A stretch of 28,681 nucleotides of DNA from assembly GCA_964370005.1 (NCBI GenBank), contig CAYJGR010000020.1, positions 1 through 28,681 on the forward strand. Reading direction: 5' to 3'. The notes under the pieces are model-generated. The model did not search any database. It saw nothing but the letters and a program-made list of their open reading frames with translations, and was not told the DNA's origin. Every line of letters starts with the position of its first letter. The stretch's first letter is position 1. A program made the translations under genes and the position numbers. This stretch comes from Heteroruminococcus sp964370005. Lineage in GTDB: Bacteria; Bacillota; Clostridia; Oscillospirales; Ruminococcaceae. Below, piece after piece: positions 16,080 through 25,004 of the stretch.

Positions 16080-16808
16080 CTAATCTGTGATTTCCCAGTT
16101 ATGCCAAACATTTTGCACATCGTCGTTGTCCTCGAGCATATCGAGAAGTTTATTCATCTTCTCTCGCAGAGCGACATCGTCTATGGTGGCGTAGGTCGAG
16201 GGAATATAGGCCACCTCGGCCGACCGGAAGCTGTAACCCTTACCCTCAAGCGCCTCTCGCACCTTACCTAAACTACCCGACTCGGTGTAAATCTCGGCCA
16301 CGCCGTCTTCATATTCAAAATCATCGGCACCCGCCTCAAAACAGTCCTCCATAAGGCGATCCTCACTCAGGGTATCATTTTCTATGATTATAACCCCCTT
16401 GCGCTCAAACATAAATGACACACACCCGCTCTGTCCGAGGTTGCCACCATATTTATCAAAATAATGGCGCACTTCCCCCGCTGTACGGTTGCGGTTGTCG
16501 GTCAGCGATTCGACGATGACCGCCACACCATTTGGGCCATACCCCTCATAGACAATCTCCTCAAAGTTGTTGGCATCCTTACTGCCCGCCGCCTTTTTTA
16601 TGATGCGGTCTATATTATCATTGGGCACATTGTTGGCCTTGGCCTTGGCGATGCAGTCCCTCAGCTTTGTATTGGAGAGCGGATCAGCGCCCCCCTCTTT
16701 AACAGCCACCGAAATCTCACGTGCCGCCTTGGTGAAAACCTTGGCGCGTGCGCCGTCGGTGGCCTCCTTTTTGCGCTTTATGGTGCTCCATTTGGAATGT
16801 CCTGACAT
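16080..16808 (-). CDS. yebC: YebC/PmpR (TACO1) family protein
   Basis: This cytosolic protein of 242 residues has the family length and the typical start MSGHSKWSTIKRKKEATDGA. Further family blocks are AREISVAVKEGGADP, KANNVPNDNIDRIIKKA, YEGYGPNGVAVIVE, DNRNRTAGEVRHYFDKYGG and the C-terminal LLDMLEDNDDVQNVWHN. Members were first described as transcriptional regulators; recent work points to translation, helping ribosomes through difficult (proline-rich) stretches. The gene starts 34 bp after folD behind an AAAGGAA site and ends its operon. Its position downstream of two EF-P-modification-associated genes fits a translation role, though that link is inference. Confidence 0.95.
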   Translation of the reverse strand: MSGHSKWSTIKRKKEATDGARAKVFTKAAREISVAVKEGGADPLSNTKLRDCIAKAKANNVPNDNIDRIIKKAAGSKDANNFEEIVYEGYGPNGVAVIVESLTDNRNRTAGEVRHYFDKYGGNLGQSGCVSFMFERKGVIIIENDTLSEDRLMEDCFEAGADDFEYEDGVAEIYTESGSLGKVREALEGKGYSFRSAEVAYIPSTYATIDDVALREKMNKLLDMLEDNDDVQNVWHNWEITD

Positions 16809-16842
16809 GTATATAACTTCCTTTCAGCTTATTGCAACTTGC

Positions 16843-17691
16843 TCAAATTTTGGCCTTGGCCGCAATCAGTGTATTTTTCAGTAGCATTGTTATGGTCATG
16901 GGACCCACACCGCCCGGAACGGGGGTGATATATGAGGCCACTTCCTTTACGGCGGGGAAATCCACATCGCCACACAGTTTTCCCTCGGCGTTGCGGTTCA
17001 TGCCCACATCTATAACCACCGCACCCGGCTTTACCATATCGGCCGTGACAAAATCGACCTTGCCCACCGCCGCTACAAGTATATCAGCCCTGCGGCATAC
17101 CTCGGCGAGGTCTTTTGTGCGACTGTGGCATATGGTGACCGTGCCATGGCTGTGTAGCAGTAGCATAGCCATGGGCTTGCCCACAATATTACTGCGCCCA
17201 ATAACCACACATTCTTTGCCCTTGGGGTCTATATCATACGCTGCCAAAATCTCCATTATCCCGGCGGGGGTACAGGGCAAAAAGCGATAATCCCCTATCA
17301 TAATACTCCCCACGTTATAAGGCGAAAACGCATCCACATCTTTACCCGGATCTATGGCCAATATAACCGCCTGCTCGTCGAGATTAGAGGGCAAGGGCGA
17401 CTGCACCAATATACCGTGTATACTCTCCTGTGCATTGAGCTTTTGCACCAAGGCCATAAGCTCTGATTGGGTGGTGTCGGCGGGCAGTCGGTGTACCTCG
17501 GAGTAAAACCCCACCTCGGCACAGCCCTTTTCCTTGTTATTTACATATGTGTGGGAGGCGGGGTCATCCCCCACTATAACCACGGCAAGCCCCGGAGTTA
17601 TTCCCTTTGACACAAGCTGTGCCGTCTCGTCCTTTATTTTTAGGCGAAGGTCGGCCGAAACCGCCTTGCCGTCCATTATCTGTGCTGACAT
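16843..17691 (-). CDS. folD: Bifunctional methylenetetrahydrofolate dehydrogenase / cyclohydrolase
   Basis: FolD oxidises 5,10-methylene-THF with NADP and hydrolyses the methenyl product to 10-formyl-THF, feeding purine synthesis and formyl-Met. The protein has 282 residues, the normal length. The catalytic Tyr49 and Lys53 lie in SHTYVNNKEKGC. GILVQSPLP, DVDAFSP, the dinucleotide-binding VVIGRSNIVGKP and the C-terminal PVPGGVGPMT signature are all present. The ATG at 17691 overlaps the lgt stop as TGATG. An in-frame GTG one codon earlier is possible but less likely. It is translationally coupled to lgt. Confidence 0.96.
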   Translation of the reverse strand: MSAQIMDGKAVSADLRLKIKDETAQLVSKGITPGLAVVIVGDDPASHTYVNNKEKGCAEVGFYSEVHRLPADTTQSELMALVQKLNAQESIHGILVQSPLPSNLDEQAVILAIDPGKDVDAFSPYNVGSIMIGDYRFLPCTPAGIMEILAAYDIDPKGKECVVIGRSNIVGKPMAMLLLHSHGTVTICHSRTKDLAEVCRRADILVAAVGKVDFVTADMVKPGAVVIDVGMNRNAEGKLCGDVDFPAVKEVASYITPVPGGVGPMTITMLLKNTLIAAKAKI

Positions 17692-18824
17692 CACTTTTTT
17701 TCCTCCTCGGTCTGCTGGGTTGTCTCCTCGGCAGCTACTTGTTCCTCGATCGGCTCGACTTCTTGCTCGATTTGCTCTTCGACCTGTTCTTCCAAGGTTT
17801 CACCGACAGCTGTGACCTCTGCCCATTCCGGCTGGGCTTGTGGTTCCTCTGCCTTATCCACACTCTGCACCTCGGGGGTATCACTGTCCTGCTCGGACTC
17901 CTCCCCCTGTGATTTTTGCTTTATGTACAGCTCCCCGCCCACGGCAAGGATGCTCTCATAGGTGGTTCTGTAAAGTGGGGGCAGTTCCTTTTTGTGCAGT
18001 ATATAGACCATTATACCCACGCATACCACAGCACATATTATAGCCACCACCTGCGATACTCTAAAATCACCCCACATAAGGCTGTCGGTGCGCAGTCCTT
18101 CAATCCAAGCTCTGCCCGCCCCATACCAAGCGAGGTAGGCAAGTAGCACTTGACCGTCAAACTTACGACGGGGGGCAAGCCAAAACAAAATAATGGCAAA
18201 GCCAAGTAAATTCCAAAGTGATTCATAAAGGAATGTGGGATGCACCGGCATTGATGGGTCGATAATAACCCCTTGTGCCGCCATACTCTCCTGAATGTGG
18301 GATAGATAGGTCGAAATGGTATTGGAGGTCATACCCCAAGGCAGGGTGGTATTGCTACCAAAGGCCTCCATGTTTACAAAGTTACCCCAGCGCCCTATAG
18401 CCTGGGCAAGGAGAAGTCCCACCGCCGCCGCATCGAGTGTGGGTAGGATTTTCACCCCACGCAGTTTGCACATCAAAATAGCCACAATAAAACCGCCGAT
18501 AAGCCCGCCATAAATGGCAAGACCACCCTCCCATATGTAAAACATCGATATAGGATCGTCCTTATAATTCTCCCATGAAAACGCCACATAATAAAGGCGG
18601 GCGCTGATTATCCCCCCTATAAGTGCCGCCATGAGCACATCAAAAGCTCGGTCGGCATTCACCCCAAACTTAGGGCAAAGACGACTGTACACCAAAGTAC
18701 CAAGCAAAAATCCCACAGCGATTATAACGCCGTACCAATGGATGCTAAGGGGGCCTATCTTGGCTAAAATAGGATTTACCGCAAGCTCTATTCCAAGGCC
18801 TGCAAATGTAATAGTATCCGACAT
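17691..18824 (-). CDS. lgt: Prolipoprotein diacylglyceryl transferase with a long acidic C-terminal tail
   Basis: Lgt is an integral membrane enzyme that moves diacylglycerol from phosphatidylglycerol to the lipobox cysteine of prolipoproteins, including the binding proteins in this window. The protein has 377 residues, about 90 more than usual. The signature GRWGNFVNMEAFG starts at residue 144 with the essential Arg145, and about seven hydrophobic helices are visible. At the place of E. coli His103 the sequence reads AIYGGLIGG, a Tyr variant I believe is common in Clostridia. From about residue 295 the tail is rich in Glu and Gln and looks disordered. The ATG at 18824 has GGAGG 8 nt upstream. 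A further 21-residue upstream frame lacks a site and crosses a hairpin. Confidence 0.93.
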   Translation of the reverse strand: MSDTITFAGLGIELAVNPILAKIGPLSIHWYGVIIAVGFLLGTLVYSRLCPKFGVNADRAFDVLMAALIGGIISARLYYVAFSWENYKDDPISMFYIWEGGLAIYGGLIGGFIVAILMCKLRGVKILPTLDAAAVGLLLAQAIGRWGNFVNMEAFGSNTTLPWGMTSNTISTYLSHIQESMAAQGVIIDPSMPVHPTFLYESLWNLLGFAIILFWLAPRRKFDGQVLLAYLAWYGAGRAWIEGLRTDSLMWGDFRVSQVVAIICAVVCVGIMVYILHKKELPPLYRTTYESILAVGGELYIKQKSQGEESEQDSDTPEVQSVDKAEEPQAQPEWAEVTAVGETLEEQVEEQIEQEVEPIEEQVAAEETTQQTEEEKK

Positions 18825-18841
18825 AATTATGACCTCCGTTT

Positions 18842-18886
18842 TGCCGCAGGCGGTTTGGCCAGCACTGCCAAACCACCCCCACGGCA
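18842..18886. other. Intercistronic hairpin between yfmH and lgt
   Basis: The core arms GGTTTGGC (18852-18859) and GCCAAACC (18867-18874) are perfect. An outer pair TGCCG/CGGCA (18842-18846 and 18882-18886) closes the structure. No T-run follows on the minus strand, and the lgt ribosome site begins shortly after. It is probably a processing or stability element that sets lgt expression apart from yfmH. Confidence 0.5.
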
Positions 18887-18890
18887 CAGT

Positions 18891-20165
18891 TTATTTTGTA
18901 GGGCTTACAATGGACAGTGCACACCGCCCTGTATTAAAATCCTTATTAAGTCGCTCGGTCAATTCCTCGAGTGTCACCTCGGCCACCCACTCGGGTAGGT
19001 CATACATATTGACCCCTGCAAAGTGGGAGAGCATCATAAGCCCTGCAATGGCCTCCACTCTTGAGAACATACCGATATAGCGACCGTATGACGCTGTTTT
19101 GCAGTAGGCAAAGGCCTCGGGATCTATGCCCTCACGCTGTACCCGCTCGATTTCTTCTTTTACAGCGGTGGCCACGGCGTCGGGGTCACGGCTCTCACCG
19201 GCACACAGGCAGGTAATATAATCACGTCCGCCCATAACTTCATACTCAAATGTGGCATTTATTAGCCCGCTGTCATAAAGTCTGCGGTAAAGTGGCGAGG
19301 ATTCGCCCAAAATTATTTCAAGCAGTATTTCGTTTTGCACCTGATGTCTTAAATTAGTCTTGGCATCGCCGGCCTCACCCTTAAAGCCAAACTGGAACAT
19401 AGGGGTGGCGACAGGCAGATTTATTTCGACCCTATCGGTCTTGACCCCCTCGGGTTCGGGGGGGGACTTGCGAGTTATCTCCATCTCAGGTGCGGGTTTT
19501 AAGATTTTATCAGCAAGCTCGAGCACCACATTTGGCTCAAAGTTGCCGGCCACCGTCAGCACCATATTATGCAGGTTATAAAATGTGTTGTAACAACGAT
19601 AAAGCAAATCGGCATCTATCTTGGAAATCGACTCGACCGTGCCGGCAATATCTATACGCACAGGGTGATTGTGATACACCGCCCCCAGTAGACCGAACAT
19701 AACCCGCCAGTCGGCCACATCGTCATACATGCGTATCTCTTGGCCTATAATGCCCTGTTCCTTTTGCACCGTCTCGGGGGTGAAATAGGGATGGGTGACA
19801 AAGTCGAGCAGTATTTCCATGGACTCCTTAAAATTCTCGGAGCAGGAGAACAGATAGGCAGTGCGATCAAATGAGGTGAATGCATTGGCCGAGGCCCCTG
19901 TGGCGGCATAGCGCGCAAATGCGTCGCCGTCCTCGCTCTCAAAAAGTTTGTGTTCCAAGAAGTGAGCGATACCCTCGGGAACTGTCACAAAATCGCTGTC
20001 CTCGGCCGTCTTAAAGGTGGTATCCACCGATCCATACTGTGTGCCGAACATGGCATAGGCCGTCGAAAACCCCTTCATGGGGCACATGAGTATTGTAAGC
20101 CCCGAGCTGTGCTCTACTTTTATATAGCTCTCACCGAGTCTTGGGGATTTTATTATGTTTTTCAC
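18891..20165 (-). CDS. yfmH: M16-family zinc protease, EF-P modification-associated YfmH type
   Basis: This predicted M16 (pitrilysin/insulinase-like) protein of 424 residues carries the inverted zinc motif HFLEH (His68, Glu71, His72), with a downstream glutamate candidate in GIIGQEIRMYDD. It is therefore the catalytically competent member of the pair. Its C-terminal half is a second M16-like domain. It starts with GTG, overlapping the yfmF stop by 4 bp (GTGA), with GGAGG 9 nt upstream, so a stoichiometric heterodimer with YfmF is likely. Current database naming ties this pair to 5-aminopentanol modification of elongation factor P (B. subtilis ymfH/ymfF). The substrate is not known to me. Confidence 0.88.
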   Translation of the reverse strand: MKNIIKSPRLGESYIKVEHSSGLTILMCPMKGFSTAYAMFGTQYGSVDTTFKTAEDSDFVTVPEGIAHFLEHKLFESEDGDAFARYAATGASANAFTSFDRTAYLFSCSENFKESMEILLDFVTHPYFTPETVQKEQGIIGQEIRMYDDVADWRVMFGLLGAVYHNHPVRIDIAGTVESISKIDADLLYRCYNTFYNLHNMVLTVAGNFEPNVVLELADKILKPAPEMEITRKSPPEPEGVKTDRVEINLPVATPMFQFGFKGEAGDAKTNLRHQVQNEILLEIILGESSPLYRRLYDSGLINATFEYEVMGGRDYITCLCAGESRDPDAVATAVKEEIERVQREGIDPEAFAYCKTASYGRYIGMFSRVEAIAGLMMLSHFAGVNMYDLPEWVAEVTLEELTERLNKDFNTGRCALSIVSPTK

Positions 20166-21451
20166 TCTGTATCCCCTCCTTTTTCATCTGTAAGAAAGTA
20201 CACGGTATCGAGGTGTACTTCCCTTGCTGCCTGTACAATTTGCTCTTTGGTGACATTGTTTATGGCCTTGGCATTTTCCTCGGGTGATATATCACTGTTC
20301 ATAAATATTTGGGTGAGGTACCACGATTCGAGTGCTCCCTGTGAATCACACACGGCACTCATGCTACCACCCAGGGCGAGTTTTGTGGATATAAGCTCCT
20401 CGTCGGTGAACTCACCCCGCTTTATGACTTCGATTTGAGCCATGATTTCGTCCTGAGCTTTTTGCTTATTTTCGGCCTCGATGCCACTATCTATGCTAAG
20501 CAGACCACTTGCGCCATCATAGCGGGCGGCACAGTAATAACACAGGCTGAGTTTTTCCCGCACATTTACAAATAGTCGTGAGAAGGGGGTACCGCCCAAC
20601 AGTGCCGCCATGACCCTCACAGGGCGAAGTTGTGAGTAGTCGCCCACAGCATCCACTCTAAGTCCCATAACAAGCTTGGACTGCGCCACCTCCATTTTTT
20701 CGATGTGCTCACGTGGTGTGGCAGGGGCGGGCTTGCGGTCGGCTATTTTATATATGTGAGCCGAGCGTTTTATACCCGCAAATAAATTCTTAAATATGTC
20801 CCGGGTAGAGGCGGGCGAACCGCTTCCCACAAACATAATCTCTATATTGGCCTTTTCCCGCAGATTGCGGTAGGCGGTTGCGGCACTCCCGCCGGTTATG
20901 GCTGCAGCGCTGTCCAGTTCGCCGTATTTGCGCAGAGATATAGCCTCACCCTCACACATATGCTCCTTGCAGCGGCGCAGGGCATAACTGCGCTTATCAT
21001 TTATTTCAGCGGCAATGGTATCGACTAAAAACTCCCGCTCTCGGGCTGTGATTTCCTCGTCAAACTGCCCATTTATGATGCATGGGTCAAAGGCCAAATC
21101 GGCAAGCAAGGCGGCGCACTGTGCGGTTATTTTCTCTCCCTCAAGCGAGTAGCGGTCGTCTATGCACTGCACCGAGATGCCAACGATTTGATACTCACCC
21201 ACCTTTGAGACATCGGCATCGAGTGATGCACCGTACAGACGGCACAGTTTGCGCTCGAGTTCGGTGTAATCGGGGCAGGATTTTGAACCTCGACGAAGCA
21301 AAAACGGCACCACTGCGTTATCGGCAGCCGTCTCTTTTTTTAGGGGTGTGATAAAGCTTATAGATATGCGGTTGTGCTTAAACTTTGAATCGGTCACCGC
21401 AGAGAAGAAAACCCCCTCTGTCAGTTGGGTGCGCTCGAGTTTATGAGCCAT
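20162..21451 (-). CDS. yfmF: M16-family protein without zinc motif, YfmF type
   Basis: This protein of 429 residues has the M16 fold (VVPFLLRRGSKSCPD, ELERKLCRLYGASLDADVSKVG, GGTPFSRLFVNVREKLSLCYY). It lacks the HxxEH zinc motif, so it is the non-catalytic partner expected beside yfmH. I place the start at the ATG at 21451 (MAHKLERTQL), 9 nt after GGAG. Upstream in-frame starts at 21460, 21466 and beyond lack a ribosome site, and the longest version would begin inside the promoter region. First gene of the five-gene operon, 80 bp after a mapped-by-eye sigma-A promoter. Confidence 0.87.
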   Translation of the reverse strand: MAHKLERTQLTEGVFFSAVTDSKFKHNRISISFITPLKKETAADNAVVPFLLRRGSKSCPDYTELERKLCRLYGASLDADVSKVGEYQIVGISVQCIDDRYSLEGEKITAQCAALLADLAFDPCIINGQFDEEITAREREFLVDTIAAEINDKRSYALRRCKEHMCEGEAISLRKYGELDSAAAITGGSAATAYRNLREKANIEIMFVGSGSPASTRDIFKNLFAGIKRSAHIYKIADRKPAPATPREHIEKMEVAQSKLVMGLRVDAVGDYSQLRPVRVMAALLGGTPFSRLFVNVREKLSLCYYCAARYDGASGLLSIDSGIEAENKQKAQDEIMAQIEVIKRGEFTDEELISTKLALGGSMSAVCDSQGALESWYLTQIFMNSDISPEENAKAINNVTKEQIVQAAREVHLDTVYFLTDEKGGDTE

Positions 21452-21490
21452 GGCCAACATCTCCATTCTTGGGTGAAATAATTTGTTTTT

Positions 21491-21527
21491 CAAGACATGG
21501 GGGGTGCCTGTCTTGGCACATACCCCC
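21491..21527 (-). promoter_or_regulatory. yfmF leader with two mutually exclusive hairpins
   Basis: In the untranslated leader, fold A pairs a G-run plus GTGCC (minus strand, 21515-21527) with GGCAC plus a C-run (21499-21508). Fold B pairs CAAGACA with TGTCTTG (21509-21515 and 21491-21497). The two share bases and cannot coexist. Neither is followed by a strong T-run. It could be a simple stability hairpin or a small regulatory leader. Confidence 0.4.
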
Positions 21528-21538
21528 GCCGAGTGGTA

Positions 21539-21568
21539 ATTATAGCATACTTTTCCACCTCTTGCCAA
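21539..21568 (-). promoter_or_regulatory. Sigma-A promoter of the yfmF operon
   Basis: On the minus strand TTGGCA (21563-21568, one mismatch to TTGACA), an 18-bp spacer and a perfect TATAAT (21539-21544) form the strongest promoter in the window. Transcription should start near 21531, giving a leader of about 80 nt before the ATG at 21451. Confidence 0.8.
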
Positions 21569-21866
21569 CCTTTTGTGCCCTGATTTCTATGATTTTCTGC
21601 TATCATGTAGTGCTTTTGTCGTATATGGTGGGGCGGGAGATGTCTTGGGGGGTAGATGCTGAAACCGGGGGGGATATCCCCATCGGTGTGTGTGCTATGA
21701 TACATGGCTATTCTCCCTTTCATAAATATTTCACCCCTATTGTTGGCATGTGAGACAAAATCATTCATATATCACACCGTAGTATGTACCAAAATAAAAA
21801 TTTGTGGTATACTGGTAATTAGAAAAATAAAATGGAGAAATATGATAAATGTAAGGAGATAATATC
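21569..21866 (+). promoter_or_regulatory. Divergent intergenic region with an extended -10 promoter
   Basis: No gene is seen here. A G-rich patch around 21650-21685 includes the palindrome GGGGATATCCCC. For the plus-strand oxidoreductase, TGGTATACT at 21805-21813 matches an extended -10 (TGnTATAmT) in an AT-rich setting, with no clear -35. The ribosome site AAGGAG is at 21853-21858. A six-codon frame (MINVRR, 21842-21862) with GGAG before it overlaps that site and could be a leader peptide, but this is weak. Confidence 0.5.
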
Positions 21867-22856
21867 ATGGTTCGCTATGCAACAATAGGCACAAGTTGGA
21901 TAACCGATTCATTTATTGCAGGCGCAAAACAGGCCGCCCCCGAGCTTGTGCTCAGCGGTATATATTCACGTGACGAGAAAAACGGACGTGAGTTTGGGGC
22001 AAAGCATGGGGTGGAAAAAATCTTCACCGATATGGACGAGCTGGCCGACAGCCCCGATATAGATGCTGTGTATATCGCCAGTCCCAATATATTTCATTAC
22101 CCCCAATCAAAGCGACTTTTGCAGGGTGGCAAACATGTTATTTGCGAAAAAACCTGTGTGGTCACCTCGGAGCAACTTGAGGAGCTGCTGGGTATCGCAC
22201 ATGAGAAAAACCTCATATTTATGGAGGCCATAAAACTTCTGCATATGCCCGAGATGGATATACTCGAGCGGTCCATGAAACAGGTGGGCGACATCCATCT
22301 TTGCCACTTCGATTTTTCCCGCTACTCCTCGAAATATCCCGCTTACAAGGCGGGGCATACCCCGAACATCTTCCGCCCTGATCTTGCGGCAGGTTGTCTT
22401 ATGGACATGGGGGTGTACAGTGTTTATCTTGCTGTGCGACTTTTCGGAGAACCCGAGAGCGTGTCGGCACATGCAGTATTTATGCGCACGGGTGCCGACG
22501 GTGCGGGGGGAGCGATTTTAGGGTATGGCGATAAATCGGTGGTCATATCCTACTCCAAGATGAGCGAGAGCCACAGCGACAGCACTATTCAGGGCGATGA
22601 GGGGATATTGTCGCTGCGTGCCATAGAGCATATAGACAGCATCGACCTTGTAAGCCATAAAGGAGAGCGCACACCGCTTCACAGAAGGGATGTTTCCCGT
22701 CATGTTATGGGGGGCGAGGCGGCCTCTTTCTACAGATGGATCACCGACCCTGTGGGCAATGCTACCGAGATAGAGAACATCACCGAGACCACACGCATAC
22801 TTATCCGTACTATGGAGCGAATCCGAGAGGCAGCCGGCATAAAATTTGACATATAG
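21867..22856 (+). CDS. Gfo/Idh/MocA-family NAD(P)-dependent oxidoreductase
   Basis: This is a cytosolic sugar- or inositol-type dehydrogenase of 329 residues. The N-terminal Rossmann domain begins MVRYATIGTSWITDSF. VYIASPNIFHYPQSKRLL and the family motif with catalytic Lys95 (VICEKTCV) follow. A C-terminal Gfo/Idh/MocA domain contains AAGCLMDMGVYSVYLAVRLFG. The length is normal. The substrate cannot be read from the sequence. AAGGAG lies 8 nt before the ATG. The following helicase gene starts 10 bp after the stop, so the two are cotranscribed although functionally unrelated as far as I can see. Confidence 0.9.
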   Translation: MVRYATIGTSWITDSFIAGAKQAAPELVLSGIYSRDEKNGREFGAKHGVEKIFTDMDELADSPDIDAVYIASPNIFHYPQSKRLLQGGKHVICEKTCVVTSEQLEELLGIAHEKNLIFMEAIKLLHMPEMDILERSMKQVGDIHLCHFDFSRYSSKYPAYKAGHTPNIFRPDLAAGCLMDMGVYSVYLAVRLFGEPESVSAHAVFMRTGADGAGGAILGYGDKSVVISYSKMSESHSDSTIQGDEGILSLRAIEHIDSIDLVSHKGERTPLHRRDVSRHVMGGEAASFYRWITDPVGNATEIENITETTRILIRTMERIREAAGIKFDI

Positions 22857-22866
22857 GAGCGGCTTT

Positions 22867-24948
22867 ATGGATATAAAAAGCCACCTGTTAAAAAAGGGGC
22901 TTACACTGACCGATGCCCAGTGGGGGGCAGTCGATGCCCGAGAAAAATCCATATTATTATTAGCAGTGCCCGGTGCGGGTAAAACGACCGCACTGACCAC
23001 AAGGGTAGCCCACATTATGGCTCGGGACGATGTAGCGACAAACTCCATGCTGAATTTAACCTTCAACAGGGAGTCTGCGGCCGACATGACCGAGCGGTTC
23101 GAGCGACTATTCGGCAATATATGGATAGAAGGGGATCGCCCGCGTTTTTCGACGATACATAGCTTTTGTCTGTGGATTTTGCGCCGTTATGCCGACAGTC
23201 GGGGCACACAACTCCCCACCCTGCTCACCGAGGGCAGTCTGCGCAAAACCTTCGCCGAGCTTTACCGTGAGATAAGTGGAAAGCCGGTGTCTGACGAAAC
23301 CCTTGATGCGCTTATTAACCTGCACAGCTTTTGTGTCAATCGCATGTATACCGAGGAGGATTACGCACAGATTACCCGTGATGTGGTGGGGTTTGAGCGA
23401 TTGCGTGAACTTTATAAACAGCACAAACTATCCCACCACTTCATGGATTTTGACGACCTGTTATGTTACGCTCTTAAAGTGCTACAGCGTCAACCCCAAA
23501 CCCGTCTGGCCCTGCAAAAGCAGTATACCCATCTGCAGCTTGACGAGGCTCAGGACATGTCACTGCTACAACATGCCATCATTGAAACTATTGATTTTGA
23601 AAACGTGTTTTTCGTGGGGGATGAAGATCAAAGCATCTACAGATTTCGTGGCGCCTCCCCCATGGCACTCCTTGAGTTTTCACAGCGTCATGCTGGGGGC
23701 ATCGTGCTTAAAATGGAGGAAAACTTTCGCTCGTTTGGCAATATCGTGCGGGATGCCGACCGTTTTATCACAGGCAATCGTCAGCGCTACCAAAAACACA
23801 TGTACACCTCGGCCAAGGCAGGGGCGGATATTTGTTACACCCCCCTCACACATGTGTGGCAGCAGTACCACCATGTGGCCGATAAGCTTTCCCGTCTGCC
23901 GGCGGGACAGAGTGCGGGAGTGCTGTTTAGGGGCGGGCTATCGGCCGCCGCCATGGGGGATGCGCTCCTTCGTAGGGGCATACCGTTTGCCCTGCGAGAG
24001 AAACGTTACCGCCTCATGCAGGACACCGTCGTGCGGGATGTCATAGCATTTTTACGCTTTGCCATCGACCCGGGTGATGAAACAGCATTTATGCAAATAT
24101 ATTATAAACTCGGCTGTTATATAAACCGTGAAGTGGCCTCCTATGTGAGCAAAACCCACACCGGTGATATAATGGAAACGCTTGAACAGTGCGAGGACTT
24201 TCCCGGCAAAAGCACCGCCCGTATACATTTTTTACAGACTTTTTTCCGCAACCTGTCAAAAAAGCAACCCAAACAGGCTATAATAAAGATTGTGGAGGGA
24301 CTTGACTACCTCGATCTGGCCGGACGTAACGGTGTTGGCGGTTATACCGATGAGGCTGTGGCCTGGCGATTGGGTGCCCTTGTGAGCATAGCCGGACATT
24401 GCCAAAGTATACCCGAGTTTTTGGAACGGCTTGAGCGTTTGGATGACATGATAAATCAGGCCGCCCACCCCGCCGCCACTGTCACCCTGACAACAGTACA
24501 TTCGGCCAAGGGTAGGGAGTTTGACTTTGTATATATTCTTGATTTGCTCGAGGGGGTGTTCCCCGCCAGCTCTGCCATAGAGGAAAACCTTGTGGGGGAC
24601 GGCGAGAGTCTTGAGGAGGAGGCACGACTGTTTTATGTCGCCATCACCCGTCCACGTAGCCACCTGGAGCTACTATGGGGAGATCGATTTTGCCTTTATG
24701 AACTGCTCCCCTCTCGATTTATCCATCGTTTGCAAGCCGACCCCGATGACACAACCATACTACTCCCCGATCAAATTCAAACCCCCATTAGGCGAGGCAC
24801 AAAGCTATCCCACCGCACTTTCGGCTTTGGCACAGTGGAATCAGTGGGGCAAAATCAGGGGCAATTTACAGTGCGCTTTGCAAAACTCGGCCTAAAAACA
24901 TTTACCCTTGACAGTCTATACGAGGGCGAAGTTTTTTCGATATTGTAA
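22867..24948 (+). CDS. UvrD/PcrA-like superfamily 1 DNA helicase
   Basis: This is an ATP-dependent 3'-5' helicase of 693 residues. Motifs in order: Q-motif TDAQ (Gln18), Walker A VPGAGKTT (34-41), Walker B/II LDEAQD (225-230), III GDEDQSIYRFRGA (251-263), IV NFRS (286-289), V LTTVHSAKGREFDFVY (541-556), VI EEARLFYVAITRPR (584-597). The C-terminus (about 646-690, LSHRTFGFGTVESV) matches the Tudor-like tail of PcrA/UvrD, which binds RNA polymerase in known members. The start at 22867 has AGGAG 7 nt upstream, overlapping the previous stop. An in-frame TTG at 22846 is less likely. It is shorter than true PcrA (about 740), so it may be a paralogue. Confidence 0.93.
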   Translation: MDIKSHLLKKGLTLTDAQWGAVDAREKSILLLAVPGAGKTTALTTRVAHIMARDDVATNSMLNLTFNRESAADMTERFERLFGNIWIEGDRPRFSTIHSFCLWILRRYADSRGTQLPTLLTEGSLRKTFAELYREISGKPVSDETLDALINLHSFCVNRMYTEEDYAQITRDVVGFERLRELYKQHKLSHHFMDFDDLLCYALKVLQRQPQTRLALQKQYTHLQLDEAQDMSLLQHAIIETIDFENVFFVGDEDQSIYRFRGASPMALLEFSQRHAGGIVLKMEENFRSFGNIVRDADRFITGNRQRYQKHMYTSAKAGADICYTPLTHVWQQYHHVADKLSRLPAGQSAGVLFRGGLSAAAMGDALLRRGIPFALREKRYRLMQDTVVRDVIAFLRFAIDPGDETAFMQIYYKLGCYINREVASYVSKTHTGDIMETLEQCEDFPGKSTARIHFLQTFFRNLSKKQPKQAIIKIVEGLDYLDLAGRNGVGGYTDEAVAWRLGALVSIAGHCQSIPEFLERLERLDDMINQAAHPAATVTLTTVHSAKGREFDFVYILDLLEGVFPASSAIEENLVGDGESLEEEARLFYVAITRPRSHLELLWGDRFCLYELLPSRFIHRLQADPDDTTILLPDQIQTPIRRGTKLSHRTFGFGTVESVGQNQGQFTVRFAKLGLKTFTLDSLYEGEVFSIL

Positions 24949-25004
24949 TTGGTAGCGACTGCTTCACCCACAGCTTTCACGCCCATGCGGCGCTTTGGGG
25001 CGGA

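Noticed and set aside
21452..21866. Known riboswitch in the divergent intergenic region
   Set aside because: No conserved core of a familiar class (for example THF, T-box or PreQ1) could be recognised; only hairpins are visible.
22518..23117. 199-codon minus-strand frame
   Set aside because: It lies antisense across the oxidoreductase and helicase genes, both supported by motifs and start sites.
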